From the NCBI RefSeq assembly GCF_006974125.1, contig NZ_CP037858.1, positions 1,240,001-1,304,000 on the forward strand: a stretch of DNA of 64,000 nt, written 5' to 3'. The DNA comes from Stenotrophomonas maltophilia. Lineage in GTDB: Bacteria > Pseudomonadota > Gammaproteobacteria > Xanthomonadales > Xanthomonadaceae. Below the pieces are notes generated by a model. It did no database searches. It was not told the origin of the DNA and saw only the letters and a list, made by a program, of their open reading frames with translations. Position 1 is the stretch's first letter; each line of letters starts with the position of its first letter. This document shows, piece by piece, positions 17,356 through 25,783 of this stretch. The translations under genes were made by a program, and so were the position numbers.

Positions 17356-19059
17356 GTGCCCGTAGCCCTGCCCCGCCGTTGGCGCCTGCCCCTGTTGTGG
17401 CTGCTGATCATTGCTGCGCTGGCAGCGGGGATCGGCCTTCGGCAGCCGCAGCCGCCGGACGAGCCGCGCTTCGTGCTGGCGGCCAGGACCATGGTCGAGA
17501 GCGGGCAATGGCTGCTGCCGCACCGCGGCGTGGAGCTGTATGCGGAGAAGCCGCCGGTCTTCATGTGGCTGCAGGCCGCCGCCTACGAGATCGTCGGCAG
17601 CTGGCAGTGGTCGTTCCTGCTGCCGTCCTTGCTGGGCGCCCTGCTCAGCCTGTGGCTGGTGTCGGACCTGGCACGGAGGCTGTGGTCGCCTCGGCATTCC
17701 ATCTACGCCCTGGCGGCGCTGTTCTGCACCCTGCAGTTCGGGCTGATGGCCAAGCGTGCGCAGATCGACATGGTGCTGGTGGGGATGACCACCGTCGCAC
17801 TGTGGGGCTTGATGCGGCACCTGTGCGAACGCCGCAACCTGCCCGCGCTGTGGCTGGCCGGTTTCGCCGCAGGCGTCGGCACGGTGACCAAGGGCGTGGG
17901 CTTCCTGCCGCTGCTGATGGTGCTGCCCTGGTTCGGCTGGTGGCTGTACCAGCGTCGCCGGGGGTACACGGTGGAGGGCCCGCATCCGGCAACCCTGCTG
18001 TGGCTGATCCCGGCCTTCCTGCTGGGTGTCGGGGTGTGGCTGGCACCACTGGGCTGGGCCCTGCTGCACACGCCCACTGCCGAACTGCAGGCCTACGCGC
18101 ATGAGCTGTTGTTCAAGCAGACCGGTACCCGTTATGCCAATGCCTGGCACCACCGGCAGCCCGCCTGGTACTACCTGCAGGTGATCCTGACCCTGTGGCT
18201 GCCGGGCAGCCTGCTGCTGCCGATGCTGTTCAAGCCCTGGTGGCGCCGTATCCGCCGTGGCGACCGCCGCCAGTGGCTGCTGCTGGGCTGGGCCGTGCTG
18301 GTGCTGGTGTTCTTCAGCGCCAGCCCGGGCAAGCGCGAGGTGTACCTGCTGCCGATGCTGCCGGCGATGGCGCTGGCCGCAGCGCCATTGCTGCCCGGCC
18401 TGCTGCGCCGCCTGTGCGTGCGCCGCTACCTGTTCGGCTACAGCGTGGTGCTGATGCTGGCCACCGGCGTGCTGGGCGTGATGCTGATGACCGAGCACCC
18501 GTGGGCCGTGGCTCAGCTGGAACGCCGGGCGATGCCCGACACCCTGCTTCCGGTGCTGGGTGATGGCCTGCTGACCTTCGCCATCGCGCTGGCGACGTTG
18601 ATTGTCTGGTTGCGGGTGCGCCGCGCCGCAACGCTGGTGCTGCTGACCCACGGCATGCTGTGGATGCTCTACGGCCTGGTGCTGATCCCGGCGCTGGATC
18701 CCTACGCATCGGCGTCGGCGCTGATGCGCCGGGTCGGCGCGCGGATCGGACCGGACGCCGAACTGGCGCTGGTGGCCTGGCGCGAACAGAACCTGCTGCA
18801 GGCCGACCGCCCGGTGCGCGAATTCGGCTTCAAGCGCCCCTGGGCCGAGCAATGGCACGACGCCGGCCCGTGGCTGGCCGAGGCACCTGGCAAGCGCTGG
18901 CTGCTGGTGCTGGACGACGCAATGAGCCCCTGTGTGGATCCGGCCAAGGTGATCGACATCGGTGTTGCCAACAGGAATCGTTGGCAACTGCTTCCCGGTA
19001 CTGCATGGAACCCGGAATGCCACGCCGAGCGGACAGGATCGACCGCCGAAGAAGACTGA
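17356..19059 (+). CDS. GT39/ArnT-like glycosyltransferase, membrane-bound
   Basis: Polytopic inner-membrane transferase (567 residues) of the PMT/ArnT superfamily, which moves sugars from polyprenyl-phosphate carriers to lipid A or protein. The first periplasmic loop has PDEPRFVLAARTMVESGQW and YAEKPPVFMWLQAA, the acidic and KPP-type motifs of ArnT relatives. About a dozen TM segments follow, with a short soluble C-terminus. No arnBCAD genes are adjacent, so the donor may not be aminoarabinose. The GTG at 17356 has a GGAG six bases upstream; an in-frame ATG at 17329 has no clear ribosome-binding site and would overlap the promoter region. Confidence 0.82.
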   Translation: MPVALPRRWRLPLLWLLIIAALAAGIGLRQPQPPDEPRFVLAARTMVESGQWLLPHRGVELYAEKPPVFMWLQAAAYEIVGSWQWSFLLPSLLGALLSLWLVSDLARRLWSPRHSIYALAALFCTLQFGLMAKRAQIDMVLVGMTTVALWGLMRHLCERRNLPALWLAGFAAGVGTVTKGVGFLPLLMVLPWFGWWLYQRRRGYTVEGPHPATLLWLIPAFLLGVGVWLAPLGWALLHTPTAELQAYAHELLFKQTGTRYANAWHHRQPAWYYLQVILTLWLPGSLLLPMLFKPWWRRIRRGDRRQWLLLGWAVLVLVFFSASPGKREVYLLPMLPAMALAAAPLLPGLLRRLCVRRYLFGYSVVLMLATGVLGVMLMTEHPWAVAQLERRAMPDTLLPVLGDGLLTFAIALATLIVWLRVRRAATLVLLTHGMLWMLYGLVLIPALDPYASASALMRRVGARIGPDAELALVAWREQNLLQADRPVREFGFKRPWAEQWHDAGPWLAEAPGKRWLLVLDDAMSPCVDPAKVIDIGVANRNRWQLLPGTAWNPECHAERTGSTAEED

Positions 19060-19069
19060 ACGTTGACAC

Positions 19070-19095
19070 GTGCCGGGAAAACATTAACCCGGCAC
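19070..19095. other. Hairpin between GT39 and PAP2 genes
   Basis: Inverted repeat GTGCCGGG / CCCGGCAC around a 10-nt A/T-rich loop, 10 bp after the GT39 stop. No U-tract follows. A perfect TTGACA (19063-19068) overlaps its left edge, but I see no good -10 at 16-18 nt. Confidence 0.5.
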
Positions 19096-19105
19096 GAACG
19101 AGCGT

Positions 19106-19121
19106 CCGACCCTTCTCCGAC
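19106..19121 (+). promoter_or_regulatory. Candidate response-regulator box upstream of PAP2-eptA
   Basis: CCGACCCTTCTCCGAC shares GAC-n-CTT-n-TCC-n-AC with the box at 17298-17313 and fits 12 of 16 ColR-type positions. It lies 50 bp before the PAP2 start. Weaker than the first box. Confidence 0.3.
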
Positions 19122-19170
19122 ATCCAGGTGACGAGCATGACCGCGGATTCCCGAACCGCCCTTTCCCAGC

Positions 19171-19938
19171 ATGCCCGTCCGTCCCCTTGATTCGGTAGCG
19201 CCGCTTGCAACATCGCCACTGGCGTCACGATTTGCCGTAACTCACCTCTGGCTGCCTGTCGCAATCGGTCTGCCGTTGTTTACGCTGCTGATGGGTTTCG
19301 GCGGCGACCAATGGGTGGCCGATCATCTGTTCCGTCTGGAGGGTGGCCACTGGGCGCTGCAGGACGCCTGGATCACCCGCACGGTGGTGCACAAGGCCGG
19401 CAAATGGCTGAGCACCGCAGCGGCGCTGGTTGCGATCCTGCTGTGCTTCCACCACTGGCGGAAGGGTCGCGATCGCATCCTGCGGTGGGCGCTGCTTTAT
19501 GTCGTGATTGCCATGGCTCTGGGCACGGGTGTGATCTCCCTGCTGAAGTCGCTGGTGCCGATGGAATGCCCCTGGGACCTGCTTCGCTACGGCGGCCACC
19601 AGCCTTTCATCGGGCTTTTCACCGGGCGCCCGGCCGGCATGGCCGCACAGGCCTGCTTCCCGGCGGGCCACGCCAGCGCGGGTTACGCATGGTTGTCCCT
19701 GTACTTCTTCGCCTTGCTGTGGCGCCCTTCATGGCGCTGGGCCGGGTTGTGGATCGGCCTCGGCGCTGGCCTGGTGTTCGGCATCAGCCAGCAGCTGCGG
19801 GGCGCCCATTTCCTTTCGCATGACGTTGCCACTGCGTTGATATGTTGGCTGCTTTCGCTGGGCCTGTATCTGATCGTCAAACGCGTCCTGATCCGCCGTC
19901 AGCTGGACCGTCCCAACCGCCAGGAGGCAAACGCATGA
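19171..19938 (+). CDS. PAP2-superfamily lipid phosphatase (LpxT/LpxE-like)
   Basis: 255-residue inner-membrane phosphatase or phosphotransferase. The acid-phosphatase signature is present: CFPAGHASAG (162-171, His167) and RGAHFLSHD (210-218, His217 and Asp218), with Lys126 (LKSLVP) upstream. Such enzymes remove or transfer phosphate on lipid A or undecaprenyl pyrophosphate. It overlaps eptA by 4 bp (ATGA), so the two are coupled; trimming lipid A phosphates together with adding phosphoethanolamine makes sense as one programme. The ATG at 19171 is the only start keeping the first TM intact. Confidence 0.88.
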   Translation: MPVRPLDSVAPLATSPLASRFAVTHLWLPVAIGLPLFTLLMGFGGDQWVADHLFRLEGGHWALQDAWITRTVVHKAGKWLSTAAALVAILLCFHHWRKGRDRILRWALLYVVIAMALGTGVISLLKSLVPMECPWDLLRYGGHQPFIGLFTGRPAGMAAQACFPAGHASAGYAWLSLYFFALLWRPSWRWAGLWIGLGAGLVFGISQQLRGAHFLSHDVATALICWLLSLGLYLIVKRVLIRRQLDRPNRQEANA

Positions 19939-21584
19939 GTGCATCGGTCCAACGCCCCGCCCGCCTCCCCGCCCTTGCGGGTCTTCGCAACTGGCGGCCG
20001 CAGCTTTCCACCGAAGCACTGATCGCGCTGACCAGCCTGTTCTTCGCGGTGGCCGGCAATGGCCTGTTCTGGCACAGCGCGATGGCCAGCCATCCGGGCA
20101 GCCTGCGCTACGCGCTTTCGCTGCTGCTGTTGCTGCTGGGTGCACACGGCGTGCTGCTGGGCATCCTGGTCTGGCGCTGGAATGCCAAGGTGGTGATCAG
20201 CCTGTTGCTGCTGGTGACCGCATTCGCTGCGCACTACATGAGCCGCTACCACATCTATCTGGATGCGGACATGCTGCGCAACGTGCTGGCGACCGACCCC
20301 AAGGAAAGCCGCGAGCTGATGACCGTGTCGCTGGTGTGGCCGGTGCTGTTGCTGGCGGTGTTGCCGATGATCGTGCTGTGGCGCGTGCAGCTGCGCCGCC
20401 GCAGCTGGGGCCGCAGCCTGCTGTGGCGCCTCGGCTTCCTGGTCGTGGCAGCGGTGACTGCCGTTGGCGGTGCGCTGATCTCGTTCCAGGATGTCTCGGC
20501 ACTGATGCGCAACCAGCGCGAAGTGCGTTACCTCGCCACCCCGGCCAACGTACTGCTGGGCCTGCCGCGTGCGCTGCGTGGCGACAACCCGGTGCAGCGC
20601 GCGCCGAAGCTGCCGATCGGTACCGATGCCAAGGCCACCCCGCGTGCAACTGCCAGCAAGCCGCGCCTGCTGGTGATCGTCATGGGCGAAACCGTGCGCG
20701 CGCAGAACTGGGGCCTCAACGGTGGCCGCAACACCACCCCGGAACTGGCCCAGGCACCGGTGATCAACTTCCCGGACATGCATTCCTGCGGCACCAGCAC
20801 CGAAGTGTCGCTGCCGTGCCTGTTCTCGCCGTGGGGACGCCACGACTACGATGAAAAAAAGATCCGTGCACACCAGTCGCTGCTGCACGTACTGAACCGT
20901 GCCGGCATCGCACCGTTGTGGCGTGACAACCAGTCCGGCTGCAAGGGCGTGTGCGAAGGCCTGGAGTTCCAGTCGCTGTCCGATGCGACCACCCCGGGGC
21001 TGTGTGCCGATGGCCGCTGCATGGACGAGATCCTGCTGCAGGACCTGGCCACCCAGGTGCGTGCCAAACCCGGCGACCGCGTGGTAGTGCTGCACCAGCT
21101 GGGCAACCACGGCCCGGCGTACTTCGAGCGTTACCCGGCCGCCTTTGCTCGTTTCAAGCCAACCTGCGACACCCGTGACATCGGCCGTTGCTCGCGCGAA
21201 GAGATCACCAACAGCTACGACAACGCCGTGCTGTACACCGATCATTTCCTGAGCAAGACCATCGGCACGCTGCAGGGCATGCAGGATTACGACACGGCGA
21301 TGATCTACCTGTCCGACCATGGCGAGTCGCTGGGCGAGAAGGGCCTGTTCCTGCACGGCGTGCCCTATGCCATCGCCCCGGCCGAGCAGACCCGGGTACC
21401 GATGACGATGTGGTTCTCACCGGGCTTCGCCAGCAGCCGCGGGCTGGACCTGCAGTGCGTGCGCAAGCGTTCGGCGGCGTATACCGACCACGACAACCTG
21501 TTCCCGTCGGTGTTGGGCCTGATGCAGGTGAAGACCTCGCTGTACGAGCGCGACCGCGACGTGTTCGCCAACTGCGAAGGTTGA
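19935..21584 (+). CDS. eptA: Lipid A phosphoethanolamine transferase (EptA/MCR family)
   Basis: 549-residue inner-membrane alkaline-phosphatase-fold enzyme that adds phosphoethanolamine to lipid A phosphates, lowering affinity for polymyxins. Five N-terminal TM segments are followed by a periplasmic domain with metal ligand Glu252 (VIVMGETVRAQNWG), nucleophile Thr289 (SCGTSTEVSLPCLFS), several cysteine pairs, and DHGES (about 461-465) before GLFLHGVPYAIAP. All catalytic residues are present. The ATG at 19935 follows CAGGAGG and overlaps the PAP2 stop. A chromosomal EptA-type gene is a known source of intrinsic or inducible polymyxin tolerance. Confidence 0.96.
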   Translation: MSASVQRPARLPALAGLRNWRPQLSTEALIALTSLFFAVAGNGLFWHSAMASHPGSLRYALSLLLLLLGAHGVLLGILVWRWNAKVVISLLLLVTAFAAHYMSRYHIYLDADMLRNVLATDPKESRELMTVSLVWPVLLLAVLPMIVLWRVQLRRRSWGRSLLWRLGFLVVAAVTAVGGALISFQDVSALMRNQREVRYLATPANVLLGLPRALRGDNPVQRAPKLPIGTDAKATPRATASKPRLLVIVMGETVRAQNWGLNGGRNTTPELAQAPVINFPDMHSCGTSTEVSLPCLFSPWGRHDYDEKKIRAHQSLLHVLNRAGIAPLWRDNQSGCKGVCEGLEFQSLSDATTPGLCADGRCMDEILLQDLATQVRAKPGDRVVVLHQLGNHGPAYFERYPAAFARFKPTCDTRDIGRCSREEITNSYDNAVLYTDHFLSKTIGTLQGMQDYDTAMIYLSDHGESLGEKGLFLHGVPYAIAPAEQTRVPMTMWFSPGFASSRGLDLQCVRKRSAAYTDHDNLFPSVLGLMQVKTSLYERDRDVFANCEG

Positions 21585-21594
21585 GGGTTGTTCG

Positions 21595-21810
21595 GCAGGG
21601 CTTGCAGCCCTGCACCCGCGGTAGTGCCTGCCGCTGGCCGGCAGCCTCGACAGCAACAGCAAAAGCTGGCATTCTGTGGGTTGGCGGGGTGGGTCCGGTT
21701 GAGGGGGACGCTGCAAGTACGTCCATGTAAGCTCGGTCGCCGCATCCATGCGGCTCACGCCCCCGCAACCGGACCCACCCCGCCTTCGACAGATTTCCGC
21801 GATCTGTCGG
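21595..21810 (+). repeat. Composite structured repeat module, copy D (with nested SMAG)
   Basis: Head hairpin GCAGGGCT-TGC-AGCCCTGC begins 10 bp after the eptA stop (21595-21613), then ACCCGCGG. A SMAG palindrome (21621-21643) sits where AGAGGC would continue. The branched dyad is 21683-21784, with outer arms of 19 paired bases plus a G-rich extension and an inner hairpin GCCGCATCCATGCGGC. Tail TTCGACAGATTTCC is followed by ATCTGTCG, making a small hairpin. It is the most diverged copy inside, yet its outer stem still pairs. Confidence 0.85.
21621..21643 (+). repeat. SMAG palindrome nested in module copy D
   Basis: GTAGTGCCTGCCGCTGGCCGGCA, directly abutting the ACCCGCG box of module copy D, which suggests SMAG elements moved into an existing module. 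Confidence 0.85.
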
Positions 21811-21827
21811 AACGACGTATTGCCCTG

Positions 21828-21922
21828 GTGGGTGTCGACCTTGGTCGACACAGTAGATCCACGCCATGCGTGGATGACTCATTCGATATCTGACAGATGT
21901 GTCGACCAAGGTCGACACCTAC
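21828..21922. repeat. Cluster of three SMAG-like palindromes
   Basis: Elements at 21828-21851 (+, GTGG head, GTGTCGACCTTGGTCGACAC), 21853-21875 (+, GTAGATCCACGCCATGCGTGGAT) and 21900-21922 (-, GTAGGTGTCGACCTTGGTCGACA). They fill the interval between module copies D and E. Confidence 0.8.
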
Positions 21923-21935
21923 CAACAGCCGCCAC

Positions 21936-22126
21936 GATCTGTCAGAGGTGGGGCGGTGTGGACTTGCAGGACCGTTGGCGCCATGGATGGCGCCATCGAG
22001 CCCCCATGGACGGGTTGCGGCGTGTCCTGCAAGCCCACACCGCCCCGCCAAACCACGGAATCCCCGCTTTTGAAGTTGACGTTGCCGTTGCTCGAAAGCC
22101 TCTGCGGGTGCCGGGCGCTGCCCGGC
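21936..22126 (-). repeat. Composite structured repeat module, copy E (inverted, complete)
   Basis: Minus-strand copy: head hairpin GCCGGGC-AGC-GCCCGGC (22110-22126), ACCCGCAGAGGC, linker, branched dyad 21950-22049 with a 23-nt outer stem, tail CTGACAGAT at 21938-21946. The inner core is nearly identical to copies A and B. Faces copy D head-to-head. The gap 21585-22199 holds only modules D and E and SMAG elements; I see no gene in it. Confidence 0.85.
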
Positions 22127-22199
22127 CGACTTCCGCCACTTGCGGTGGCAGCGGCTGCCCACTAGCCTTCGGCCGTCGTTCACCACCCAAGGACCGCCC

Positions 22200-24164
22200 G
22201 TGAAACACCGTCATCTCCTGCTGGCCTCGGCTATCGCCGCCGCCACGCTGGCCCTGGCCGCCTGCAAGAAGGAACCCACCCCAGGCACCGATACCGCCAG
22301 CAGCAGCGCCCCGGCCGGCGAAACCGCCGACCAGTTCGTGGCCCGCATCAATGCCGAATTCAAGGCCGCCTACCCGGAAATGACCTCGGCGCAGTGGCTG
22401 TCCTCCACCTACATCAACAGTGATTCGGAACGCATCGCGGCCAAGGCCAACGAGCGCTCGCTGACCCAGCTCAACAGCTGGATCGAACAGGCCGCCAAGT
22501 TCGACGGCAAGCCGATGAGCGAAGACAGCAAGCGCGCGATCCACCTGCTGAAACTGATGTCTTCGATGCCGGCGCCACGCGACCCGGCCAAGCTGGCCGA
22601 GCTGACCCAGATCGCCACCCGCATGGAAGGCAGCTACGGTGCCGGCAAGTACTGCACCGATGCCAACGATCCCAACTCCTGCCGCCAGCTGGGCGAGCTG
22701 GAGCAGGTGCTGGCACGCAGCCGCGATTACGACAAGCAGCTCGACGCCTGGCAGGGCTGGCACAGCACCACCAAGAGCATGCGCGGCGACTACCAGAAGT
22801 TCGTCGGTCTGGTGAACGAAGGCGCCAAGGGCATGGGCTTCACCGATGCCGGCCAGATGTGGCGCAGCGGCTACGACATGCCGCCGGAGCAGATCGGCCC
22901 TGAAACCGATCGCCTGTGGGAACAGGTCAAGCCGATGTACGAGCAGCTGCACTGCTACGCACGCGGCAAGCTGGACAAGACCTATGGCAAGGACAAGGCA
23001 GAAGTGGGCAATGGCCTGATCGCCGCGCACCTGCTCGGCAACATGTGGCAGCAGGACTGGTCGAACCTGTGGGACCAGCTGGAACCCTACCCGGGCGCTG
23101 GCAGCCTGGACATCACCGCGGCACTGGAAAAGCAGTACCAGACCAACCTGAGCGCGGCGCTGGCCAAGGCCGGCAAGGACGCCAACGTGGCTGCCCAGTA
23201 CAAGGCGCAGCGCGAGGCCGAACTGCGTACCGCCAAGCAGATGACCGAGCGCGCGCAGGACTTCTACGTGTCGCTGGGCATGCCGTCGCTGCCGCAGTCG
23301 TACTGGGAAAAAACCCAGTTCATCAAGCCCGATGACCGCGACGTGGTCTGCCACGCCAGCGCCTGGGACATGAACATGGAAGGCGACGTGCGCACCAAGA
23401 TGTGCATCAAGCCGAACGAAGAAAACTTCACCACCATCTACCACGAGCTGGGCCACATCTATTACGACCTGGCCTACAACCCGCTGCCGCCGCTGTTCCA
23501 GGGCGGTGCCAACGATGGCTTCCATGAAGCGATCGGCGACACCATCGTGCTGGCGATGACGCCCAAGTACCTCAGCTCGATCGGCCTGGTCGACGCGCCG
23601 ACAGAGAGCCGCGAGGCGGTCATCAACAACCAGATGCGCATGGCGCTGTCCGGTGTGTCGTTCCTGCCGTTCGGCCTGATGATCGACCGTTGGCGCTGGG
23701 GCGTATTCGACGGTTCGATCACCGCCGACAACTACAACAAGGCGTGGTGGGACCTGAAGGCCAAGTACCAGGGCGTGGCCCCGGCCAGCACCCGTGGCGA
23801 AGAGTTCTTCGACCCGGGCGCGAAGTACCACGTGCCGGGCAACACCCCCTACACCCGCTACTTCCTGGCGCGCATCCTGCAGTTCCAGTTCTACAAGGGC
23901 CTGTGCGACGCGTCGGGCTACAAGGGCCCGCTGCATGAGTGCACCTTCTACGGCAACAAGGAAGCCGGCCAGAAGTACTGGGCGATGCTGAGCAAGGGTG
24001 CCAGCCAGCCGTGGCAGGCCACGTTGAAGGAGCTGACCGGTACCGACAAGCTCGATGCCGGCCCGATGATCGAGTACTTCACGCCGGTCAACGAGTGGCT
24101 GAAGCAGCAGAACGAAGGCCAGATGTGCGGCTGGCAGGCCAACGCGGCCCCGGCGGCAAAATGA
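22200..24164 (+). CDS. Peptidase M2 (angiotensin-converting-enzyme-like dipeptidyl carboxypeptidase), lipoprotein
   Basis: 654-residue zinc metallopeptidase releasing C-terminal dipeptides. The N-terminal signal has a lipobox (LALAAC), so it is probably a membrane-anchored periplasmic lipoprotein. The zinc motif is HELGH (415-419) in TIYHELGHIYYDLAY; the third ligand lies in the FHEAIGDTI helix, typical of family M2, and DRWRWGVF and PYTRYFLA follow. Xanthomonads are known to carry ACE homologues. The start is GTG at 22200 after AAGGA; longer readings run into repeat DNA. A terminator-like hairpin follows the stop. Confidence 0.93.
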   Translation: MKHRHLLLASAIAAATLALAACKKEPTPGTDTASSSAPAGETADQFVARINAEFKAAYPEMTSAQWLSSTYINSDSERIAAKANERSLTQLNSWIEQAAKFDGKPMSEDSKRAIHLLKLMSSMPAPRDPAKLAELTQIATRMEGSYGAGKYCTDANDPNSCRQLGELEQVLARSRDYDKQLDAWQGWHSTTKSMRGDYQKFVGLVNEGAKGMGFTDAGQMWRSGYDMPPEQIGPETDRLWEQVKPMYEQLHCYARGKLDKTYGKDKAEVGNGLIAAHLLGNMWQQDWSNLWDQLEPYPGAGSLDITAALEKQYQTNLSAALAKAGKDANVAAQYKAQREAELRTAKQMTERAQDFYVSLGMPSLPQSYWEKTQFIKPDDRDVVCHASAWDMNMEGDVRTKMCIKPNEENFTTIYHELGHIYYDLAYNPLPPLFQGGANDGFHEAIGDTIVLAMTPKYLSSIGLVDAPTESREAVINNQMRMALSGVSFLPFGLMIDRWRWGVFDGSITADNYNKAWWDLKAKYQGVAPASTRGEEFFDPGAKYHVPGNTPYTRYFLARILQFQFYKGLCDASGYKGPLHECTFYGNKEAGQKYWAMLSKGASQPWQATLKELTGTDKLDAGPMIEYFTPVNEWLKQQNEGQMCGWQANAAPAAK

Positions 24165-24167
24165 AAG

Positions 24168-24200
24168 AAGGGGCGGGTCCGCGAGGATCCGCCCCTTTCC
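24168..24200 (+). terminator. Terminator hairpin after the M2 peptidase gene
   Basis: AAGGGGCGGGTCC-GCGA-GGATCCGCCCCTT (one G-T pair) begins 3 bp after the stop and ends in a short pyrimidine run. Moderate U-tract. Confidence 0.6.
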
Positions 24201-24201
24201 G

Positions 24202-24272
24202 GTAGTGCCGGCCGCTGGCCGGCAACTGCACGGTGGAAATGCGTCTGGCAGCCGGCCAGCGGCCGGCTCTAC
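24202..24272. repeat. Head-to-head SMAG pair
   Basis: Plus-strand GTAGTGCCGGCCGCTGGCCGGCA (24202-24224) faces a minus-strand GTAGAGCC variant (24250-24272) with 25 bp between, at the convergent ends of the M2 peptidase and hypothetical-protein genes. Confidence 0.9.
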
Positions 24273-24283
24273 CGCAACAGCGA

Positions 24284-24676
24284 TCAGCTGTTCTTCTTGG
24301 CCGCCATCGCAGCGGCCAACTCGGCCTTGAATTCCTCGAAGGTCTGGCCCTTCTCCCTGGCTTCGGCCTGTGCGGCATCGCGCAGCGCGTCGGAGTACAT
24401 CAGGCGCACCGGCGTGCCATTGCGTTCGTGCAGCTCACCGGCCTGCATGATCAGCGCCAGCACCTGTGCGGCGCTTTCGCTGTGGCCGGCAATGCGGCCA
24501 TCCATGCCCAGCACCCATTCGCCGTCGCGGCGCACGACACCGGCCAGCAGGGTGCGCTGCGCATCGCGCAGTTCCGCATGCGGCTCCACCGGCGAGGCCT
24601 GGGCAGCGGCCTTGTTGGCGGCCTGCTTTTCCTGGCGACGGCGCTGGTCGCGGCGGGTCTTGGAGCTGGTGGACAT
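24284..24676 (-). CDS. Hypothetical protein, basic/coiled N-terminus
   Basis: 130 residues, no signal peptide or membrane segment. The N-terminus is strongly basic (STSSKTRRDQRRRQEKQAAN). The middle (RTLLAGVVRRDGEWVLGMDGRI) looks like a small beta unit, and the C-terminus (EAREKGQTFEEFKAELAAAMAAKKNS) is helical and charged. Not recognised as a named family. The start at 24676 is preferred; upstream codons lack conserved character. It lies downstream of the siderophore-interacting protein gene on the same strand, 69 bp away, so co-transcription is possible. Confidence 0.7.
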   Translation of the reverse strand: MSTSSKTRRDQRRRQEKQAANKAAAQASPVEPHAELRDAQRTLLAGVVRRDGEWVLGMDGRIAGHSESAAQVLALIMQAGELHERNGTPVRLMYSDALRDAAQAEAREKGQTFEEFKAELAAAMAAKKNS

Positions 24677-24745
24677 GGTGCGGTACCGCTGCGAAAGGGG
24701 GGCGCAAGGATAGCGCACCCCGCCCGCAGCACCGCTTCACACCCC

Positions 24746-25642
24746 TCAGTCCAGCACTTTGCCGTGCCGCCAGTAGCCCATGAAGGTGATCGCGCGGCGG
24801 TCCAGCCCGCAGTCGCGGACCAGATGGCGACGGACCGCCATCACCGACCCCGCCTCGCCTGCCACCCAGGCATACAGCGGCCCGGCCACGCTGGCATCGG
24901 CCTGCTCCCACAGGATCTGCGCGTCAATGTCGATCTCTTCCAGCTCGTCGCCTGCGGCCACGCTCGAGGCCGCTGCCAGGCGCGCCTGCACCGCCTGCAA
25001 CAGAGGCTGTCCGTAGGCCGCCTGCCCGCGTGGCAGCCAGACCAGCTCGGCCGTGTCCGGGGCCTTCAACGGCACCGCATCCCCGGCCTGGGCGACCTCC
25101 AGCAGCGCCAGCGTGCGTGGCGGATCGGCCAGCGCGGCCAGTTCCTCGAGAATGCCGGCTACCGCCGGTAGCGCGGTTTCATCCGCCACCAGCAGCACCT
25201 GGCCGACACCCGCCGGCGGCTTCCATTCCCAGCCTTCGCTGCTGTCGGCACAGTCCGCATCGGGGGCCAGCAGCACTACGCGGTCGCCCGGCCGCGCGCG
25301 GATGGCCCAGCGCGAGGCCGGCCCGGTTTCACCATGCAGCACGAAATCAACGTCGACCTCGCCCTGCTCGGCACGCAGCTGGCGGATGGTGTAGGTGCGC
25401 ATCGGCGGGCGCTGGTCGTCCGGCAGCGCGCGATAGCGTGGATACCAGTCTTCACCGCTGGGGACCTGCGGCACGTCCTGGCCGGGCAAGGGGAAGAACA
25501 CCTTGATGCGCTGGTCCGGGCCTTCGGTCTTCATCCGTGCCACGTCGGCACCGGTGAACACCATGCGGTCAAGGGAAGGGGAAAGAACGCGGCGCTCCTT
25601 CAGCGCCACCTCGAACAGGCGATAGGTCTGCTGCGCAGCCAT
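24746..25642 (-). CDS. Siderophore-interacting protein (SIP family flavin ferric reductase)
   Basis: 298-residue FAD-binding oxidoreductase related to ViuB/YqjH, which release iron from ferric siderophores. The N-terminal FAD barrel contains MRTYTIRQLRAEQGEVDVDFVLHG and GPASRWAIRARPGDRV. The C-terminal NAD(P)H-type lobe includes LLVADETALPAVAGILEELA and LYAWVAGEAGSVMAVRRHL, with the family-typical ending GLDRRAITFMGYWRHGK. Starts at 25642. No siderophore biosynthesis or receptor gene is adjacent. Confidence 0.92.
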   Translation of the reverse strand: MAAQQTYRLFEVALKERRVLSPSLDRMVFTGADVARMKTEGPDQRIKVFFPLPGQDVPQVPSGEDWYPRYRALPDDQRPPMRTYTIRQLRAEQGEVDVDFVLHGETGPASRWAIRARPGDRVVLLAPDADCADSSEGWEWKPPAGVGQVLLVADETALPAVAGILEELAALADPPRTLALLEVAQAGDAVPLKAPDTAELVWLPRGQAAYGQPLLQAVQARLAAASSVAAGDELEEIDIDAQILWEQADASVAGPLYAWVAGEAGSVMAVRRHLVRDCGLDRRAITFMGYWRHGKVLD

Positions 25643-25783
25643 GGGGGAACCTCATGCAACGACATCGGATCGGCTGGCTGTCGTGCATCCACGCACCGGC
25701 TGGCTGGAGTCCCCAGCCTAGTCCGGTCGTTCCTGGCCGCAAGCGTTGGAGACAGCGCGGCCCGCACTACCCCTGCGCACTGC

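Noticed and set aside
19138..19191. 17-codon leader ORF (MTADSRTALSQHARPSP) overlapping the PAP2 start
   Set aside because: Possible but no regulatory codon pattern and only a weak ribosome-binding site; not listed as a gene.
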